Source of the DNA: a virus
Strand: one strand, 5' to 3'
Virus record (IMG/VR): IMGVR_UViG_3300044695_007798
Span: 1 to 21,049 of that record
Length of the DNA stretch: 21,049 nucleotides
This document shows, piece after piece, positions 7,650-13,055 of the stretch (position 1 is the first letter of the stretch; every line of letters starts with the position of its first letter). Position numbers and translations under genes: made by a program. The notes below the pieces were generated by a model, which had not been told where the DNA came from, ran no database searches, and saw only the letters and a list, made by a program, of their open reading frames with translations.

Positions 7650-7805
7650 TCAATGCTTTCCGACCTTCACGGCGACCTTCACGACCGGCTTCTTGACCAG
7701 CGCAGAAAGGTCAACCGGCTTGACCTTCTTGGTCTTGCCGTCGCCCGCCATGTCTTCCATGGCCTTCTTCTTCATCTCGCCGACCTTGGCGTAGTACTCG
7801 TTCAT
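7650..7805 (-). CDS. Small Lys/Val-rich basic protein, 51 aa
   Basis: ATG 7805 to TGA 7650. The SD AAGAGG is formed by the end of the transglycosylase gene, whose stop is two bases away. The sequence starts MNEYYAKVGEMKKKAMEDMA and ends KKPVVKVAVKVGKH. No domain is recognised; the charge suggests nucleic-acid or peptidoglycan contact. It is the last gene of the leftward cluster, followed by a terminator. Support comes from SD, spacing and continuity. Confidence 0.6.
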   Translation of the reverse strand: MNEYYAKVGEMKKKAMEDMAGDGKTKKVKPVDLSALVKKPVVKVAVKVGKH

Positions 7806-7807
7806 GG

Positions 7808-8626
7808 CTACCTCTTCTTGGCAGGCGCGGTGGCCGGCTTCTTGGGGGTGCTCTTGGGCGCACTCTTGGCGGTCTGCTTGGGCTTCGGGCTCTTCGCCGC
7901 CGCGGCCGCCTTCGCCTGCTCTTCGCGAGCCTTGCGCGCCCGTTCGGCGAGCTCGGCTGCGAGCTTCTGCTGGTACTCGGCCTCGGAGACGCGGACCTTT
8001 CCGTCCTTGTCGAACCGCAGCTTGAGGAACTCCGGGTTCTCGACCTTGGGCGTCAGCGGCGTCTTAGACTTCAGGCGCGCCGCGATCTTGGGCTCGATGT
8101 AGTCGGAGTAGACGACGTAGTTAACCGCCTCGTCCGGCAGTTCCGCGGTGGGGTTGGCGCCCCACTCACGATACCGGCCGATGCCGGCGTTGTACGCCAC
8201 GGCGCGGCCCTGCTTGGAGACCTTGCCCTTGACCCCCTCGGAGATGAGCTGGGCGGCGATGTCGGCGTCGCGCAGGAACGGGTCCTTGATGGACTTGTTC
8301 TCGAGCTTTCGGTTGTCGGGCATGATCTGAAACGGTCCGGAGGCTCCCTTCTCTGAGGTCTTCGGGTTGAGCGGGTTGGGCTCCGTCCGTGTCTCGACGA
8401 TGTGCTTGGAGATGAGCTCTACCGGGTCGACGCCGTGGCGCTGCGCAATGGGCACCAGCGCCTGGTACAGGGGCAGCGCGCGCTCGATGTTGTTGTCGAG
8501 GTACGCCTGGCTGAGCGCCCGAAGAGCGGGCTTGGGCAGCTCAGCGAGCCGCGTCTCCGCCATGGCGAGCCGGCGCGCGGTCGCTGCGGGGCTCTCGTCT
8601 TCGTTGTTTGGCCGCGGCTTCGCCAT
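7808..8626 (-). CDS. Lytic transglycosylase, SLT-like fold
   Basis: 272 residues. The catalytic core shows the expected order: a helix with the likely catalytic glutamate E78 (HIVETRTEPNPL), GASGPFQIMP (94-103), DPFLRDADIAAQLIS (115-129) and AYNAG (144-148). These are hallmarks of SLT family 1 enzymes, which cleave the MurNAc-GlcNAc bond of peptidoglycan to give 1,6-anhydro-MurNAc. There is no signal peptide, so it is more likely carried in the virion and used at DNA entry than secreted. The tail (about 215-272) is Ala/Lys/Pro-rich and probably disordered. Ordinary T in place of S after the catalytic E (ET for ES) is tolerated in the family. Confidence 0.85.
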   Translation of the reverse strand: MAKPRPNNEDESPAATARRLAMAETRLAELPKPALRALSQAYLDNNIERALPLYQALVPIAQRHGVDPVELISKHIVETRTEPNPLNPKTSEKGASGPFQIMPDNRKLENKSIKDPFLRDADIAAQLISEGVKGKVSKQGRAVAYNAGIGRYREWGANPTAELPDEAVNYVVYSDYIEPKIAARLKSKTPLTPKVENPEFLKLRFDKDGKVRVSEAEYQQKLAAELAERARKAREEQAKAAAAAKSPKPKQTAKSAPKSTPKKPATAPAKKR

Positions 8627-8627
8627 G

Positions 8628-9056
8628 TCAGAACTTCATCACGGTCTTCTTGAGGAACGCGGGCGGGCCCTTCTTGGCCTTGGGCGCAGACTTGGGCTCC
8701 TCCGCGGGGAGCTCCTCGGTGTCCTCGCCCTCATCCTCTCCCTCGTCCTCGCTCTCGGCTTCCATCTTCTCGTCCTCGCCCTCGAGCTTTCCGCTCATGG
8801 CGAGCTGGTCGAGCTTGGCCGCGGTGGCCTTGAGCTGGGCGATGACGCTCTTGAGGTCCATGGACGGGGACCCCTTGGCCTTGTCCATCGTGGCGACGTC
8901 GTAGCCCTTCGGGTCGGTGTTCTCATCCTCCTGGCCCTCGGCCATCTCGAAGACGGCGGGACCCATGGCGAGGGGCTCTTCCGACATCATCGGATCGAAG
9001 TATCCGCCGGGCCCCGCGGCCTTCTTCTTGGCGAGGATAAGGATGGACCCGTGCAT
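8628..9056 (-). CDS. Acidic phage protein, 142 aa
   Basis: ATG 9056, with GGAG a few bases upstream. N-terminus MHGSILILAKKKAAGPGGYF, a helical section (SVIAQLKATAAKLDQLAMSG), a strongly acidic stretch (about 93-118, repeated EDEGED), then a basic tail AKKGPPAFLKKTVMKF. I recognise no family. The acidic block plus a basic end could act as a linker or chaperone-like element for the transglycosylase encoded next (stop and ATG one base apart), which is inference. It is the first gene after the divergent promoter region. Confidence 0.65.
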   Translation of the reverse strand: MHGSILILAKKKAAGPGGYFDPMMSEEPLAMGPAVFEMAEGQEDENTDPKGYDVATMDKAKGSPSMDLKSVIAQLKATAAKLDQLAMSGKLEGEDEKMEAESEDEGEDEGEDTEELPAEEPKSAPKAKKGPPAFLKKTVMKF

Positions 9057-9074
9057 GCCTGCTCCGTTTGCGGT

Positions 9075-9103
9075 ACAGTACCACCGCCATGAGGTTCGAG
9101 CAA
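9075..9103 (-). promoter_or_regulatory. Leftward sigma70-like promoter
   Basis: Read leftward: TTGCTC (9103-9098), 17 bases, TACTGT (9080-9075). The start would fall about 10-15 bases before the 9056 ATG. The -10 is part of a perfect short palindrome (GGTACTGTACC), a possible repressor site. It faces away from the fibre-like gene at 9136. Confidence 0.5.
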
Positions 9104-9135
9104 TACCGCTCGGCTCGGTTCACAGGAGGTAGGTC

Positions 9136-9642
9136 ATGGCGGCATACGGTTGGATCGTTCGTAAGTTCATTCGCGACGGAGAGGTCACCACGGAGAAACT
9201 CGCGCCGGGCGCCATCACGGCGTCGAAGATCGCCAGCGGCTCCATCAACGGCTCCAAGATCGCGACGCTCGCCAACGCGGCCGGCGCGGGCACCGCCACG
9301 GCGATCACGCCCGGAGTGCAGTGCATCATGGGCATGAGCATCGCCGACGCGGCGAGCGCCATCTATGACTTCACTGTGCCCTTCAAGTGCGAAGTCCTCG
9401 ACGCCCAGGTCATCCAAGTCGGCGCGGGCAACGCGGGCAACAGCGTCACGATCAAGAACGCTGCCGGCACGGCGATCACGAACGCCATGAACAACGCCAC
9501 GGACAAGGGCGTCAGCCGCGCTGCGACCATCGACAACGCCAACAACACCATCGCCTCGGGCGCCGTGGTGAAGGTGGATGTGGTGAAGGCCGGTGGTGCG
9601 GCCGCGGTTGAGGTCTACCTCACCGTCGTGCCCGTCGTCTGA
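9136..9642 (+). CDS. Fibre/decoration-like structural protein
   Basis: 168 residues from ATG 9136, with AGGAGG upstream. The N-terminus has the repeating 'G.IT..KLA.GAIT.SKIA.GSI' pattern (residues 15-40) typical of phage tail or neck fibre stalks. The rest is a beta-rich domain with low charge (VTIKNAAGTAITNAMNNATD; TIDNANNTIASGAVVKVDVV) resembling small head- or tail-fibre domains found as repeats in many phages. There is no enzyme motif. It is transcribed alone, between a divergent gap and a hairpin terminator. It could be a receptor-binding or head-decoration protein; the precise location is not determinable. Confidence 0.7.
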   Translation: MAAYGWIVRKFIRDGEVTTEKLAPGAITASKIASGSINGSKIATLANAAGAGTATAITPGVQCIMGMSIADAASAIYDFTVPFKCEVLDAQVIQVGAGNAGNSVTIKNAAGTAITNAMNNATDKGVSRAATIDNANNTIASGAVVKVDVVKAGGAAAVEVYLTVVPVV

Positions 9643-9660
9643 TAGGCTGACGGACGACTG

Positions 9661-9697
9661 AGGGCCGGGGAGAGAGTTGATCTCGCTTCCCGGCCCT
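9661..9697. terminator. Strong hairpin between convergent genes
   Basis: AGGGCCGGG (9661-9669) and CCCGGCCCT (9689-9697) form a perfect nine-base stem with an inner GAG/CTC pair. It sits between two converging stop codons (9642 and 9705). No clear U tract on either side, so efficiency is uncertain; position supports a two-way terminator. Confidence 0.55.
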
Positions 9698-9704
9698 TCC
9701 TGCG

Positions 9705-10661
9705 TCAGGCGTTGGCCCACTTCACGGGCACGACGTGGCCTGGACCCCACGGGGTCTCCTGCACGACCATCTTCCGACCCCCCTTGTCGCTCCCAGGGAA
9801 CGGATCGAGGTCTTGGAAGCTCCGCTTGGAGCTCCAGTAGAAGTAGATCGGCGTCCCATCGACCATGCCCCAGTACCGAGACCACCCATTCTGGGTGTAG
9901 TAGTCGTGAAGAACCGCCTCGGGGACCGGAATCTTGTCGTTCGGGCCCACTTTCGACCAGCCTTCGGGCGTCGCGAGGTCCTCGGCGTCCTCCGGAGGCG
10001 CAGAAACGGGCTGATCGTCGCGATTTTCGGGCTGATCTTGCCGATTTTCCGCCTTCGCGCCCGACTTGTGGGCCCGCTCGAGGCTATCGAGGCCCCGAAT
10101 CAGCGCCATTCGGCCCACCGTCTCCGCCGTAACTTCGACTCCGAGCTCCTTGACATGCGGGAGCGCCTTGATAGTAGGAATAAGGCCGGTGATGCGTGCT
10201 TGAATATCGGCCTCGAGCCTGAGGGCCAGCAGTCCACGCGCTTCTGGGCCCGACTTCGTGTCGATAGAGCCGCCGATACGCTCGACTTGGGCTCGAGCCG
10301 AGGCGAACATGGCGCTTTCCAGGCGCTCCAGCCCGCCGCGCATGCCGGCGTCGTAGCTAGCCGCGTCGTCAAGGCGCTGCCGCATGGCCGTGTCGAGCTC
10401 CTTCGCTACTTCATGGCGCTTGGCGACCCTTGCGACGCCTTCTTCCGGCGTCTCGACCTCACGCAGCGCGGGCTTGTCGTTCTTCGACTGCTCCTCGTTG
10501 ACCCAGTCGGTGAGCTGGCGCATGCCGGTCGCGCCGACGCCGGGGATAATGACGTCGTCTTGACCGTCGAACCAAGACATGACGTCGAGGTCCGTATTGA
10601 AACCAGCTTTCAATAAGGCGTTGCGCAGGCGGAGCGGCAGTGGAAGATCGCTGACTAGCAT
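9705..10661 (-). CDS. Phage protein with RNA polymerase alpha-CTD-like N-terminus
   Basis: 318 residues from ATG 10661, GGGAGA five bases upstream. Residues 5-56 (PLPLRLRNALLKAGF; IIPGVGATGMRQLTDWV) align by eye with the C-terminal domain of RNA polymerase alpha: the leading L.L.R..N helix, the middle helix and the PGxG helix-hairpin-helix. R11 and N14 fall where E. coli R265 and N268, which contact UP-element DNA, lie; K298 and S299 are not kept. A helical middle (residues 100-210) includes LGVEVTAETVGRMALIRGLD, ribbon-helix-helix-like. A Gln/Asp/Pro linker and a Trp/Tyr-rich C-terminal domain follow. It could bind DNA or host polymerase. Its upstream region holds two copies of the phage dyad. 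Confidence 0.7.
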   Translation of the reverse strand: MLVSDLPLPLRLRNALLKAGFNTDLDVMSWFDGQDDVIIPGVGATGMRQLTDWVNEEQSKNDKPALREVETPEEGVARVAKRHEVAKELDTAMRQRLDDAASYDAGMRGGLERLESAMFASARAQVERIGGSIDTKSGPEARGLLALRLEADIQARITGLIPTIKALPHVKELGVEVTAETVGRMALIRGLDSLERAHKSGAKAENRQDQPENRDDQPVSAPPEDAEDLATPEGWSKVGPNDKIPVPEAVLHDYYTQNGWSRYWGMVDGTPIYFYWSSKRSFQDLDPFPGSDKGGRKMVVQETPWGPGHVVPVKWANA

Positions 10662-10684
10662 GTGTGTCTCCCGTCGATGAGCAT
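10655..10684 (-). CDS. Possible 9-codon leader peptide
   Basis: ATG 10684 has a perfect GGAGG five bases upstream and encodes MLIDGRHTC before TAG. It overlaps the start of the alpha-CTD-like gene by seven bases (ATGCTAG). A leader with a better SD than the gene it overlaps would couple or restrain translation. It may equally be a chance short frame. Confidence 0.3.
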   Translation of the reverse strand: MLIDGRHTC

Positions 10685-10708
10685 GGTGGCCTCCAGGCAG
10701 ACGGCGTA

Positions 10709-10723
10709 ACACCGCAACGGTAT
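10709..10723. promoter_or_regulatory. Dyad site 1 (ACACCG-CAA-CGGTAT)
   Basis: 15-bp interrupted palindrome, one mismatch from ATACCG-N3-CGGTAT. It lies 48 bases upstream of the alpha-CTD-like gene ATG, where a regulator would affect its promoter. Confidence 0.5.
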
Positions 10724-10782
10724 GACGACCACGCCAAAGCGCGAGCAGGCTGGGCCGCGCAGCGGTCCTGCCAGCATGCGTG

Positions 10783-10797
10783 TTACCGGAGTGGTAT
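10783..10797. promoter_or_regulatory. Dyad site 2 (TTACCG-GAG-TGGTAT)
   Basis: Same symmetry and spacing as site 1, with two mismatches to the ideal palindrome, 74 bases away (about seven helical turns). An A-rich tract lies just beyond it in the leftward direction, which could be an UP element. Confidence 0.45.
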
Positions 10798-10990
10798 GGG
10801 TGTTTGGAATTTTTTACTCGCCAATGGAAACGGCTTTCGGATTGGGGACCCCGGATCATCACAATCGGGGTATGGGGCCTTGTCGCTTCGATTACGCGGC
10901 GCGCGACGCGGCGTTGCGGCGCCGGCGCTGCGGTGGTGGCGCGCGCTTGCGTGGGCGGGGTGGGTCGCGCTCGCGGCGGGTGGGGCAAGC

Positions 10991-11085
10991 GAGCCGGAGC
11001 CGGAGCCGGAGCGAGCCGGAGCGTGAGCCGGAGCGGCGCCGCGCGTGGGCGAGCCGGAGCGGGTGAGCCGAGCCGAGCCGAGCCG
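10991..11085. repeat. GAGCCG low-complexity repeat block
   Basis: About eight near-perfect GAGCCG or AGCCG units in 95 bases with short interruptions (GAGCGT, GAGCGG). It is GC-rich and strongly purine-skewed on the plus strand between interruptions. It sits in non-coding DNA. It could be a slippage-expanded simple repeat or a set of protein-binding units. Confidence 0.75.
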
Positions 11086-11140
11086 TGAGGCGGACGCCCG
11101 AGCGAGCCGCGGCGGAGCGGGGCCCTAGCGGGGCTTGCCC

Positions 11141-11180
11141 ACGATCCATTGCACGCGACGATCCGCGTGCAACGGATCGT
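11141..11180. repeat. 17-bp inverted repeat with one mismatch
   Basis: ACGATCCATTGCACGCG (11141-11157) and CGCGTGCAACGGATCGT (11164-11180) flank a six-base spacer, ACGATC. Sixteen of 17 pairs match. As DNA it is a large operator or origin dyad; as RNA it is a very stable hairpin. No U tract follows, so it is not an obvious terminator. Confidence 0.75.
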
Positions 11181-11229
11181 CGGGCCTCACGTTGTCGAAG
11201 AGCGGGGGAGCGTTCCCGCCCCCACGATC

Positions 11230-11260
11230 TACATGTACCACGGGGCGCCAAATATGCAAG
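11230..11260 (+). repeat. 31-bp repeat copy A
   Basis: Matches copy B (11327-11357, opposite strand) at 26 of 31 bases. Shared blocks are TACATGTA, CACGGGGC and ATGCAAG. The core CCACGGGGC recurs inside the promoter spacer at 11454-11482, so these may be promoter-like or regulator-binding elements. Confidence 0.7.
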
Positions 11261-11326
11261 GTCCCGTAGCGCGAATATTGTCTTGTTCCCTGGTGAGCGC
11301 CCCCGCGGAAAATCGTGCGCCCCGCT

Positions 11327-11357
11327 CTTGCATGTTCCGGGCCCCGTGCTACATGTA
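11327..11357 (-). repeat. 31-bp repeat copy B, inverted
   Basis: Inverted partner of copy A, 26 of 31 identical when read on the minus strand, with the same TACATGTA, CACGGGGC and ATGCAAG blocks. The pair faces each other across 66 bases. Confidence 0.7.
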
Positions 11358-11453
11358 TTGTGTGCGGCGAGGGTCCTATCCCCTCCGACGCCGAAGCCCC
11401 TGAGGGGGCACGAGCCCCGGAACGACGACAAGCGAAAGTCTGAAGATTCTCCC

Positions 11454-11482
11454 TTGACGTACACCACGGGGCACGGTACATA
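11454..11482 (+). promoter_or_regulatory. Rightward promoter toward the Cys-rich gene
   Basis: TTGACG (11454-11459), 17 bases, TACATA (11477-11482), with TATAGA overlapping just after. The spacer contains CCACGGGGC, the core of the 31-bp repeats. A transcript from here would carry an untranslated leader of more than 300 bases before the ATG at 11814. Confidence 0.5.
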
Positions 11483-11572
11483 TAGAACATCAAGGGAAGG
11501 AACGCGGCGCCGCAAGGCTCGCAGCCCCTCCCCCGCTCTCTGACAACCTAGCCGCCACCGCGCGGACGCGAA

Positions 11573-11625
11573 TAGGGGACGTTGCCCCTAGGTCTACACT
11601 CCGCCGCTTCACACGCGGCGGGTAG
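11573..11625 (+). promoter_or_regulatory. Paired hairpins in the long leader
   Basis: TAGGGG/CCCCTA (11573-11590, six-base loop) is followed by CCGCCGC/GCGGCGG (11601-11621, seven-base loop). The second is extended by CTAC/GTAG across a three-base bulge. Neither is followed by a U tract. They could be leader RNA structures or single-strand origin features. Confidence 0.45.
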
Positions 11626-11672
11626 CCTTCAGGGCCCGTACCTGTGACGGACCTTGAGGCCTACCCGATAGC

Positions 11673-11687
11673 ATACCGCAACGGAAT
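11673..11687. promoter_or_regulatory. Dyad site 3 (ATACCG-CAA-CGGAAT)
   Basis: One mismatch from the ideal 15-bp palindrome. It is followed by ATGTTA, so TATGTT (11687-11692) falls at the same offset as the -10 at the 13468 site. This stretch and the 13468 site match at 16 of 17 bases. It lies 127 bases before the Cys-rich gene. Confidence 0.6.
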
Positions 11688-11762
11688 ATGTTACGGATAG
11701 TCGCGCCCTAGGGCCCCGCCGTTCAACGCGGAGCCCTTAGGGCTACCCTACCCTACCCCATA

Positions 11763-11808
11763 CCCTAGAACGCGCTCCTGAGCGTTCCTAGGGCCCTTCC
11801 AGAGGAAG
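11763..11808 (+). promoter_or_regulatory. Hairpin and SD-masking stem before 11814
   Basis: CCCTAGAACGC (11763-11773) pairs with GCGTTCCTAGGG (11782-11793) with one bulged base. Immediately after, CTTCC (11796-11800) pairs with GGAAG (11804-11808), which is the SD of the gene at 11814. The arrangement could restrain translation until the stem is opened. Confidence 0.4.
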
Positions 11809-11813
11809 ATACC

Positions 11814-12485
11814 ATGCTGAACGATACCGATATCCTTTGGGCTCCGCGGAGCCGCAACGTCAAGACGGGCGACGTACCTACGGCGTGGGTCGGCCTGAGC
11901 AAGAGCGCGGGCCTTGAGTCGTGCCGCGGGTGCCCCATGGCCCCGCGGAGTGTCGGCGGCGACGGGTCGTGTTACTCGCATAGCGGCTCCCCCGCGATTG
12001 CGGCCTCTTCCATCCGGAAGGCTGCGGCCCGCGGCGTGGCCCGCGACCTGACGGCGGCGCTCCGTGAGTCTAGCCGAGCAGCTCGCATGGTCCGGTACAC
12101 GGCTATTGGCGACGGCGGGCGCGTTGCCCCCGGCGTGGCGGACAAGATCGTCTCCACGGTCAAGGCCGCCGGCCTTGCCTTCGTCGGCTATACGCACCAT
12201 TGGCGGGAAGCTCAGGTAGCTACCGACTGGCGCGGTCGGCTTATGGCTTCCGTCGGCTCCCTCGCTGAAGCGGACGAAGCCCTTGCGCAGGGCTGGAGGG
12301 CCGCGGCGGTCGTCTCCGTCGATCATCCGGCGCGGAGCGTGACGCCCCAGGGCGCGCGGGTCGTTGTGTGCCCGGCCCAGGTCTCGGACGGTCGTGTGAC
12401 CTGCAATGATTGCCGCCTGTGCGACGCTAGCCGTCCCGGTCCCGTGATCGCCTTCCGTGAGCACGGTAACGGCGTCAAGCGCTAG
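11814..12485 (+). CDS. Cysteine-rich conserved phage protein, unknown function
   Basis: 223 residues from ATG 11814 with AGGAAG five bases upstream. Cysteines are arranged as C37-x2-C40 and C53 near the start and C186, C197-x2-C200-x2-C203 near the end, with CYSHSG (52-57), YTHHW (126-130), LMAS and CDASRPGP between. I recall this layout (KTGDVPT, GYTHHWRE, CPAQ, C.DC.LC) as a widespread phage and bacterial family of unknown function, possibly the one named DUF7227; the accession is from memory. The two Cys groups suggest a bound metal or iron-sulfur cluster in a barrel-like fold, which is inference. It is monocistronic, after a long structured leader. Confidence 0.8.
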   Translation: MLNDTDILWAPRSRNVKTGDVPTAWVGLSKSAGLESCRGCPMAPRSVGGDGSCYSHSGSPAIAASSIRKAAARGVARDLTAALRESSRAARMVRYTAIGDGGRVAPGVADKIVSTVKAAGLAFVGYTHHWREAQVATDWRGRLMASVGSLAEADEALAQGWRAAAVVSVDHPARSVTPQGARVVVCPAQVSDGRVTCNDCRLCDASRPGPVIAFREHGNGVKR

Positions 12486-12497
12486 TCGCGAGAAGAG

Positions 12498-12540
12498 GGG
12501 GTCCGTCTTGATATTGATAATCGTTTTCAATACGGACCCC
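12498..12540 (+). promoter_or_regulatory. Large hairpin containing a Fur-box-like dyad
   Basis: GGGGTCCGT (12498-12506) and ACGGACCCC (12532-12540) form a perfect nine-base stem, with TATTGA/TCAATA inside it. The interior 12510-12528 matches the 19-base Fur consensus GATAATGATAATCATTATC at 16 positions. It begins 12 bases after the Cys-rich gene stop. It could be a terminator lacking a U tract, an operator, or both. Confidence 0.45.
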
Positions 12541-12829
12541 TGCGTATCGGCAAAGCCTAACGATCACGGAATCATACCAAGAGAGATCTAGATCGTTACG
12601 TTGTTACGTTCTGTGATCATAGGGTCTACGGATATTCATAGAGATCTAAGATCCTGTAGATCGATCTAAGTTACTAACGGTCGCTCCTGTGCCGGCTGAC
12701 GTAACGCGTAACGCCCCCACGATCTGCGCCAGCAGCGGATCGCCGATACCGCCGCCTGTTACACCTTAAAGATCAGGGGTTTACAGGATCGTCAACGATT
12801 ACCGTAGCTTGCGGGTCAACGTCTAGACG

Positions 12830-12844
12830 ATACCGCGGCGGCAA
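12830..12844. promoter_or_regulatory. Weak dyad-like site before the 12863 promoter
   Basis: ATACCG-CGG-CGGCAA keeps the left half and the CGG of the right half. It is followed by AATATGG, as at site 3. It lies about 20 bases upstream of the -35 of the next promoter. A weak match, listed for its position. Confidence 0.3.
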
Positions 12845-12851
12845 ATATGGA

Positions 12852-12891
12852 CACGTCAGGGCTTGACGTGGACCCGCGAACCCCATAAGTA
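12852..12891 (+). promoter_or_regulatory. Promoter with palindrome over the -35
   Basis: TTGACG (12863-12868), 17 bases, TAAGTA (12886-12891), about 15-20 bases before the SD of the 12914 gene. CACGTCA (12852-12858) and TGACGTG (12864-12870) form a perfect seven-base dyad over the -35, so a bound repressor would block polymerase. Confidence 0.6.
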
Positions 12892-12913
12892 TCTAACACC
12901 GGAGGCCGACAAG

Positions 12914-13045
12914 ATGATCCCCGCTCCCTTCCTCTTCCTCGCCGACTGGGCCGACACGAGCCCGGGCACGTTCATCCCCGTGGGCGTGGCCGTCACGATC
13001 CTGTGCCTTGCCGCGGCTACCTTCCTCGCCCGTTCCATTCGCTAA
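12914..13045 (+). CDS. Single-pass small membrane protein, 43 aa
   Basis: ATG 12914 is chosen for its GGAGG nine bases upstream; a TTG further up at 12863 falls inside the promoter. A hydrophobic N-terminal part (PAPFLFLADWA) is followed by one clear membrane segment (IPVGVAVTILCLAAATFLA) and a short basic end (RSIR), suggesting N-out/C-in topology. Function is unknown; small early membrane proteins of phages often affect the host envelope or exclude other phages. It is the first gene of the rightward module, ten bases ahead of the next gene. Confidence 0.65.
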   Translation: MIPAPFLFLADWADTSPGTFIPVGVAVTILCLAAATFLARSIR

Positions 13046-13055
13046 GGAGATCCCC

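Larger units (their letters stand above)
10662..11813. other. 1.15-kb gene-free, repeat-rich control region
   Basis: No frame here has both an SD and protein-like composition, apart from the 9-codon leader. Contents in order: two dyads of the ATACCG-N3-CGGTAT type (10709, 10783), an A/T tract (10809-10815), a GAGCCG repeat block (10991-11085), a 17-bp inverted repeat (11141-11180), two inverted 31-bp repeats (11230 and 11327), a promoter (11454), several hairpins (11573-11793) and a third strong dyad (11673). This is typical of a replication-origin or early-switch region, but no single element settles which. Confidence 0.6.
12486..12913. other. GATC-dense non-coding region, origin candidate
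   Basis: 428 bases without a gene. Twelve GATC sites lie between about 12560 and 12795, where about one would be expected. The stretch 12540-12690 is far more AT-rich than its surroundings. GTTACG occurs twice in direct repeat (12595, 12603) and its complement CGTAAC twice (12700, 12707), GATCACGGAA and TTCTGTGATC face each other (one G-U pair), and CGTCTAGACG (12820-12829) is a perfect palindrome. No classic DnaA box is seen inside. An origin or early control region is the best guess. Confidence 0.5.

Noticed and set aside
7423-7794. Rightward 123-codon frame after the scaffold gene
   Set aside because: It crosses both the strong terminator and the leftward genes and has no SD. It is unlikely to be translated.
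8152-8190. ATACCGG-type sequence inside the transglycosylase gene
   Set aside because: Lacks the three-base spacer symmetry and lies within a well-supported coding sequence.
10799-11026. Rightward frame beginning MGVWNFLLANGNGF
   Set aside because: Only a poorly spaced GGAG before the ATG. The second half is the simple repeat read as Glu/Pro. I saw no protein-like conservation pattern.
10991-11085. CRISPR-like array
   Set aside because: Units are six bases and adjacent without unique spacers, so this is a simple repeat.
10892-11515. Leftward 207-codon frame in the repeat region
   Set aside because: It translates the GAGCCG block into Arg/Ser/Leu repeats, has no SD and crosses the inverted repeats. 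It looks like a by-product of high GC.
11530-11730. Possible tRNA (hairpins plus GTTCAAC at 11721)
   Set aside because: The hairpins cannot be arranged into an acceptor, D, anticodon and T-arm cloverleaf, and there is no CCA-adjacent acceptor stem.
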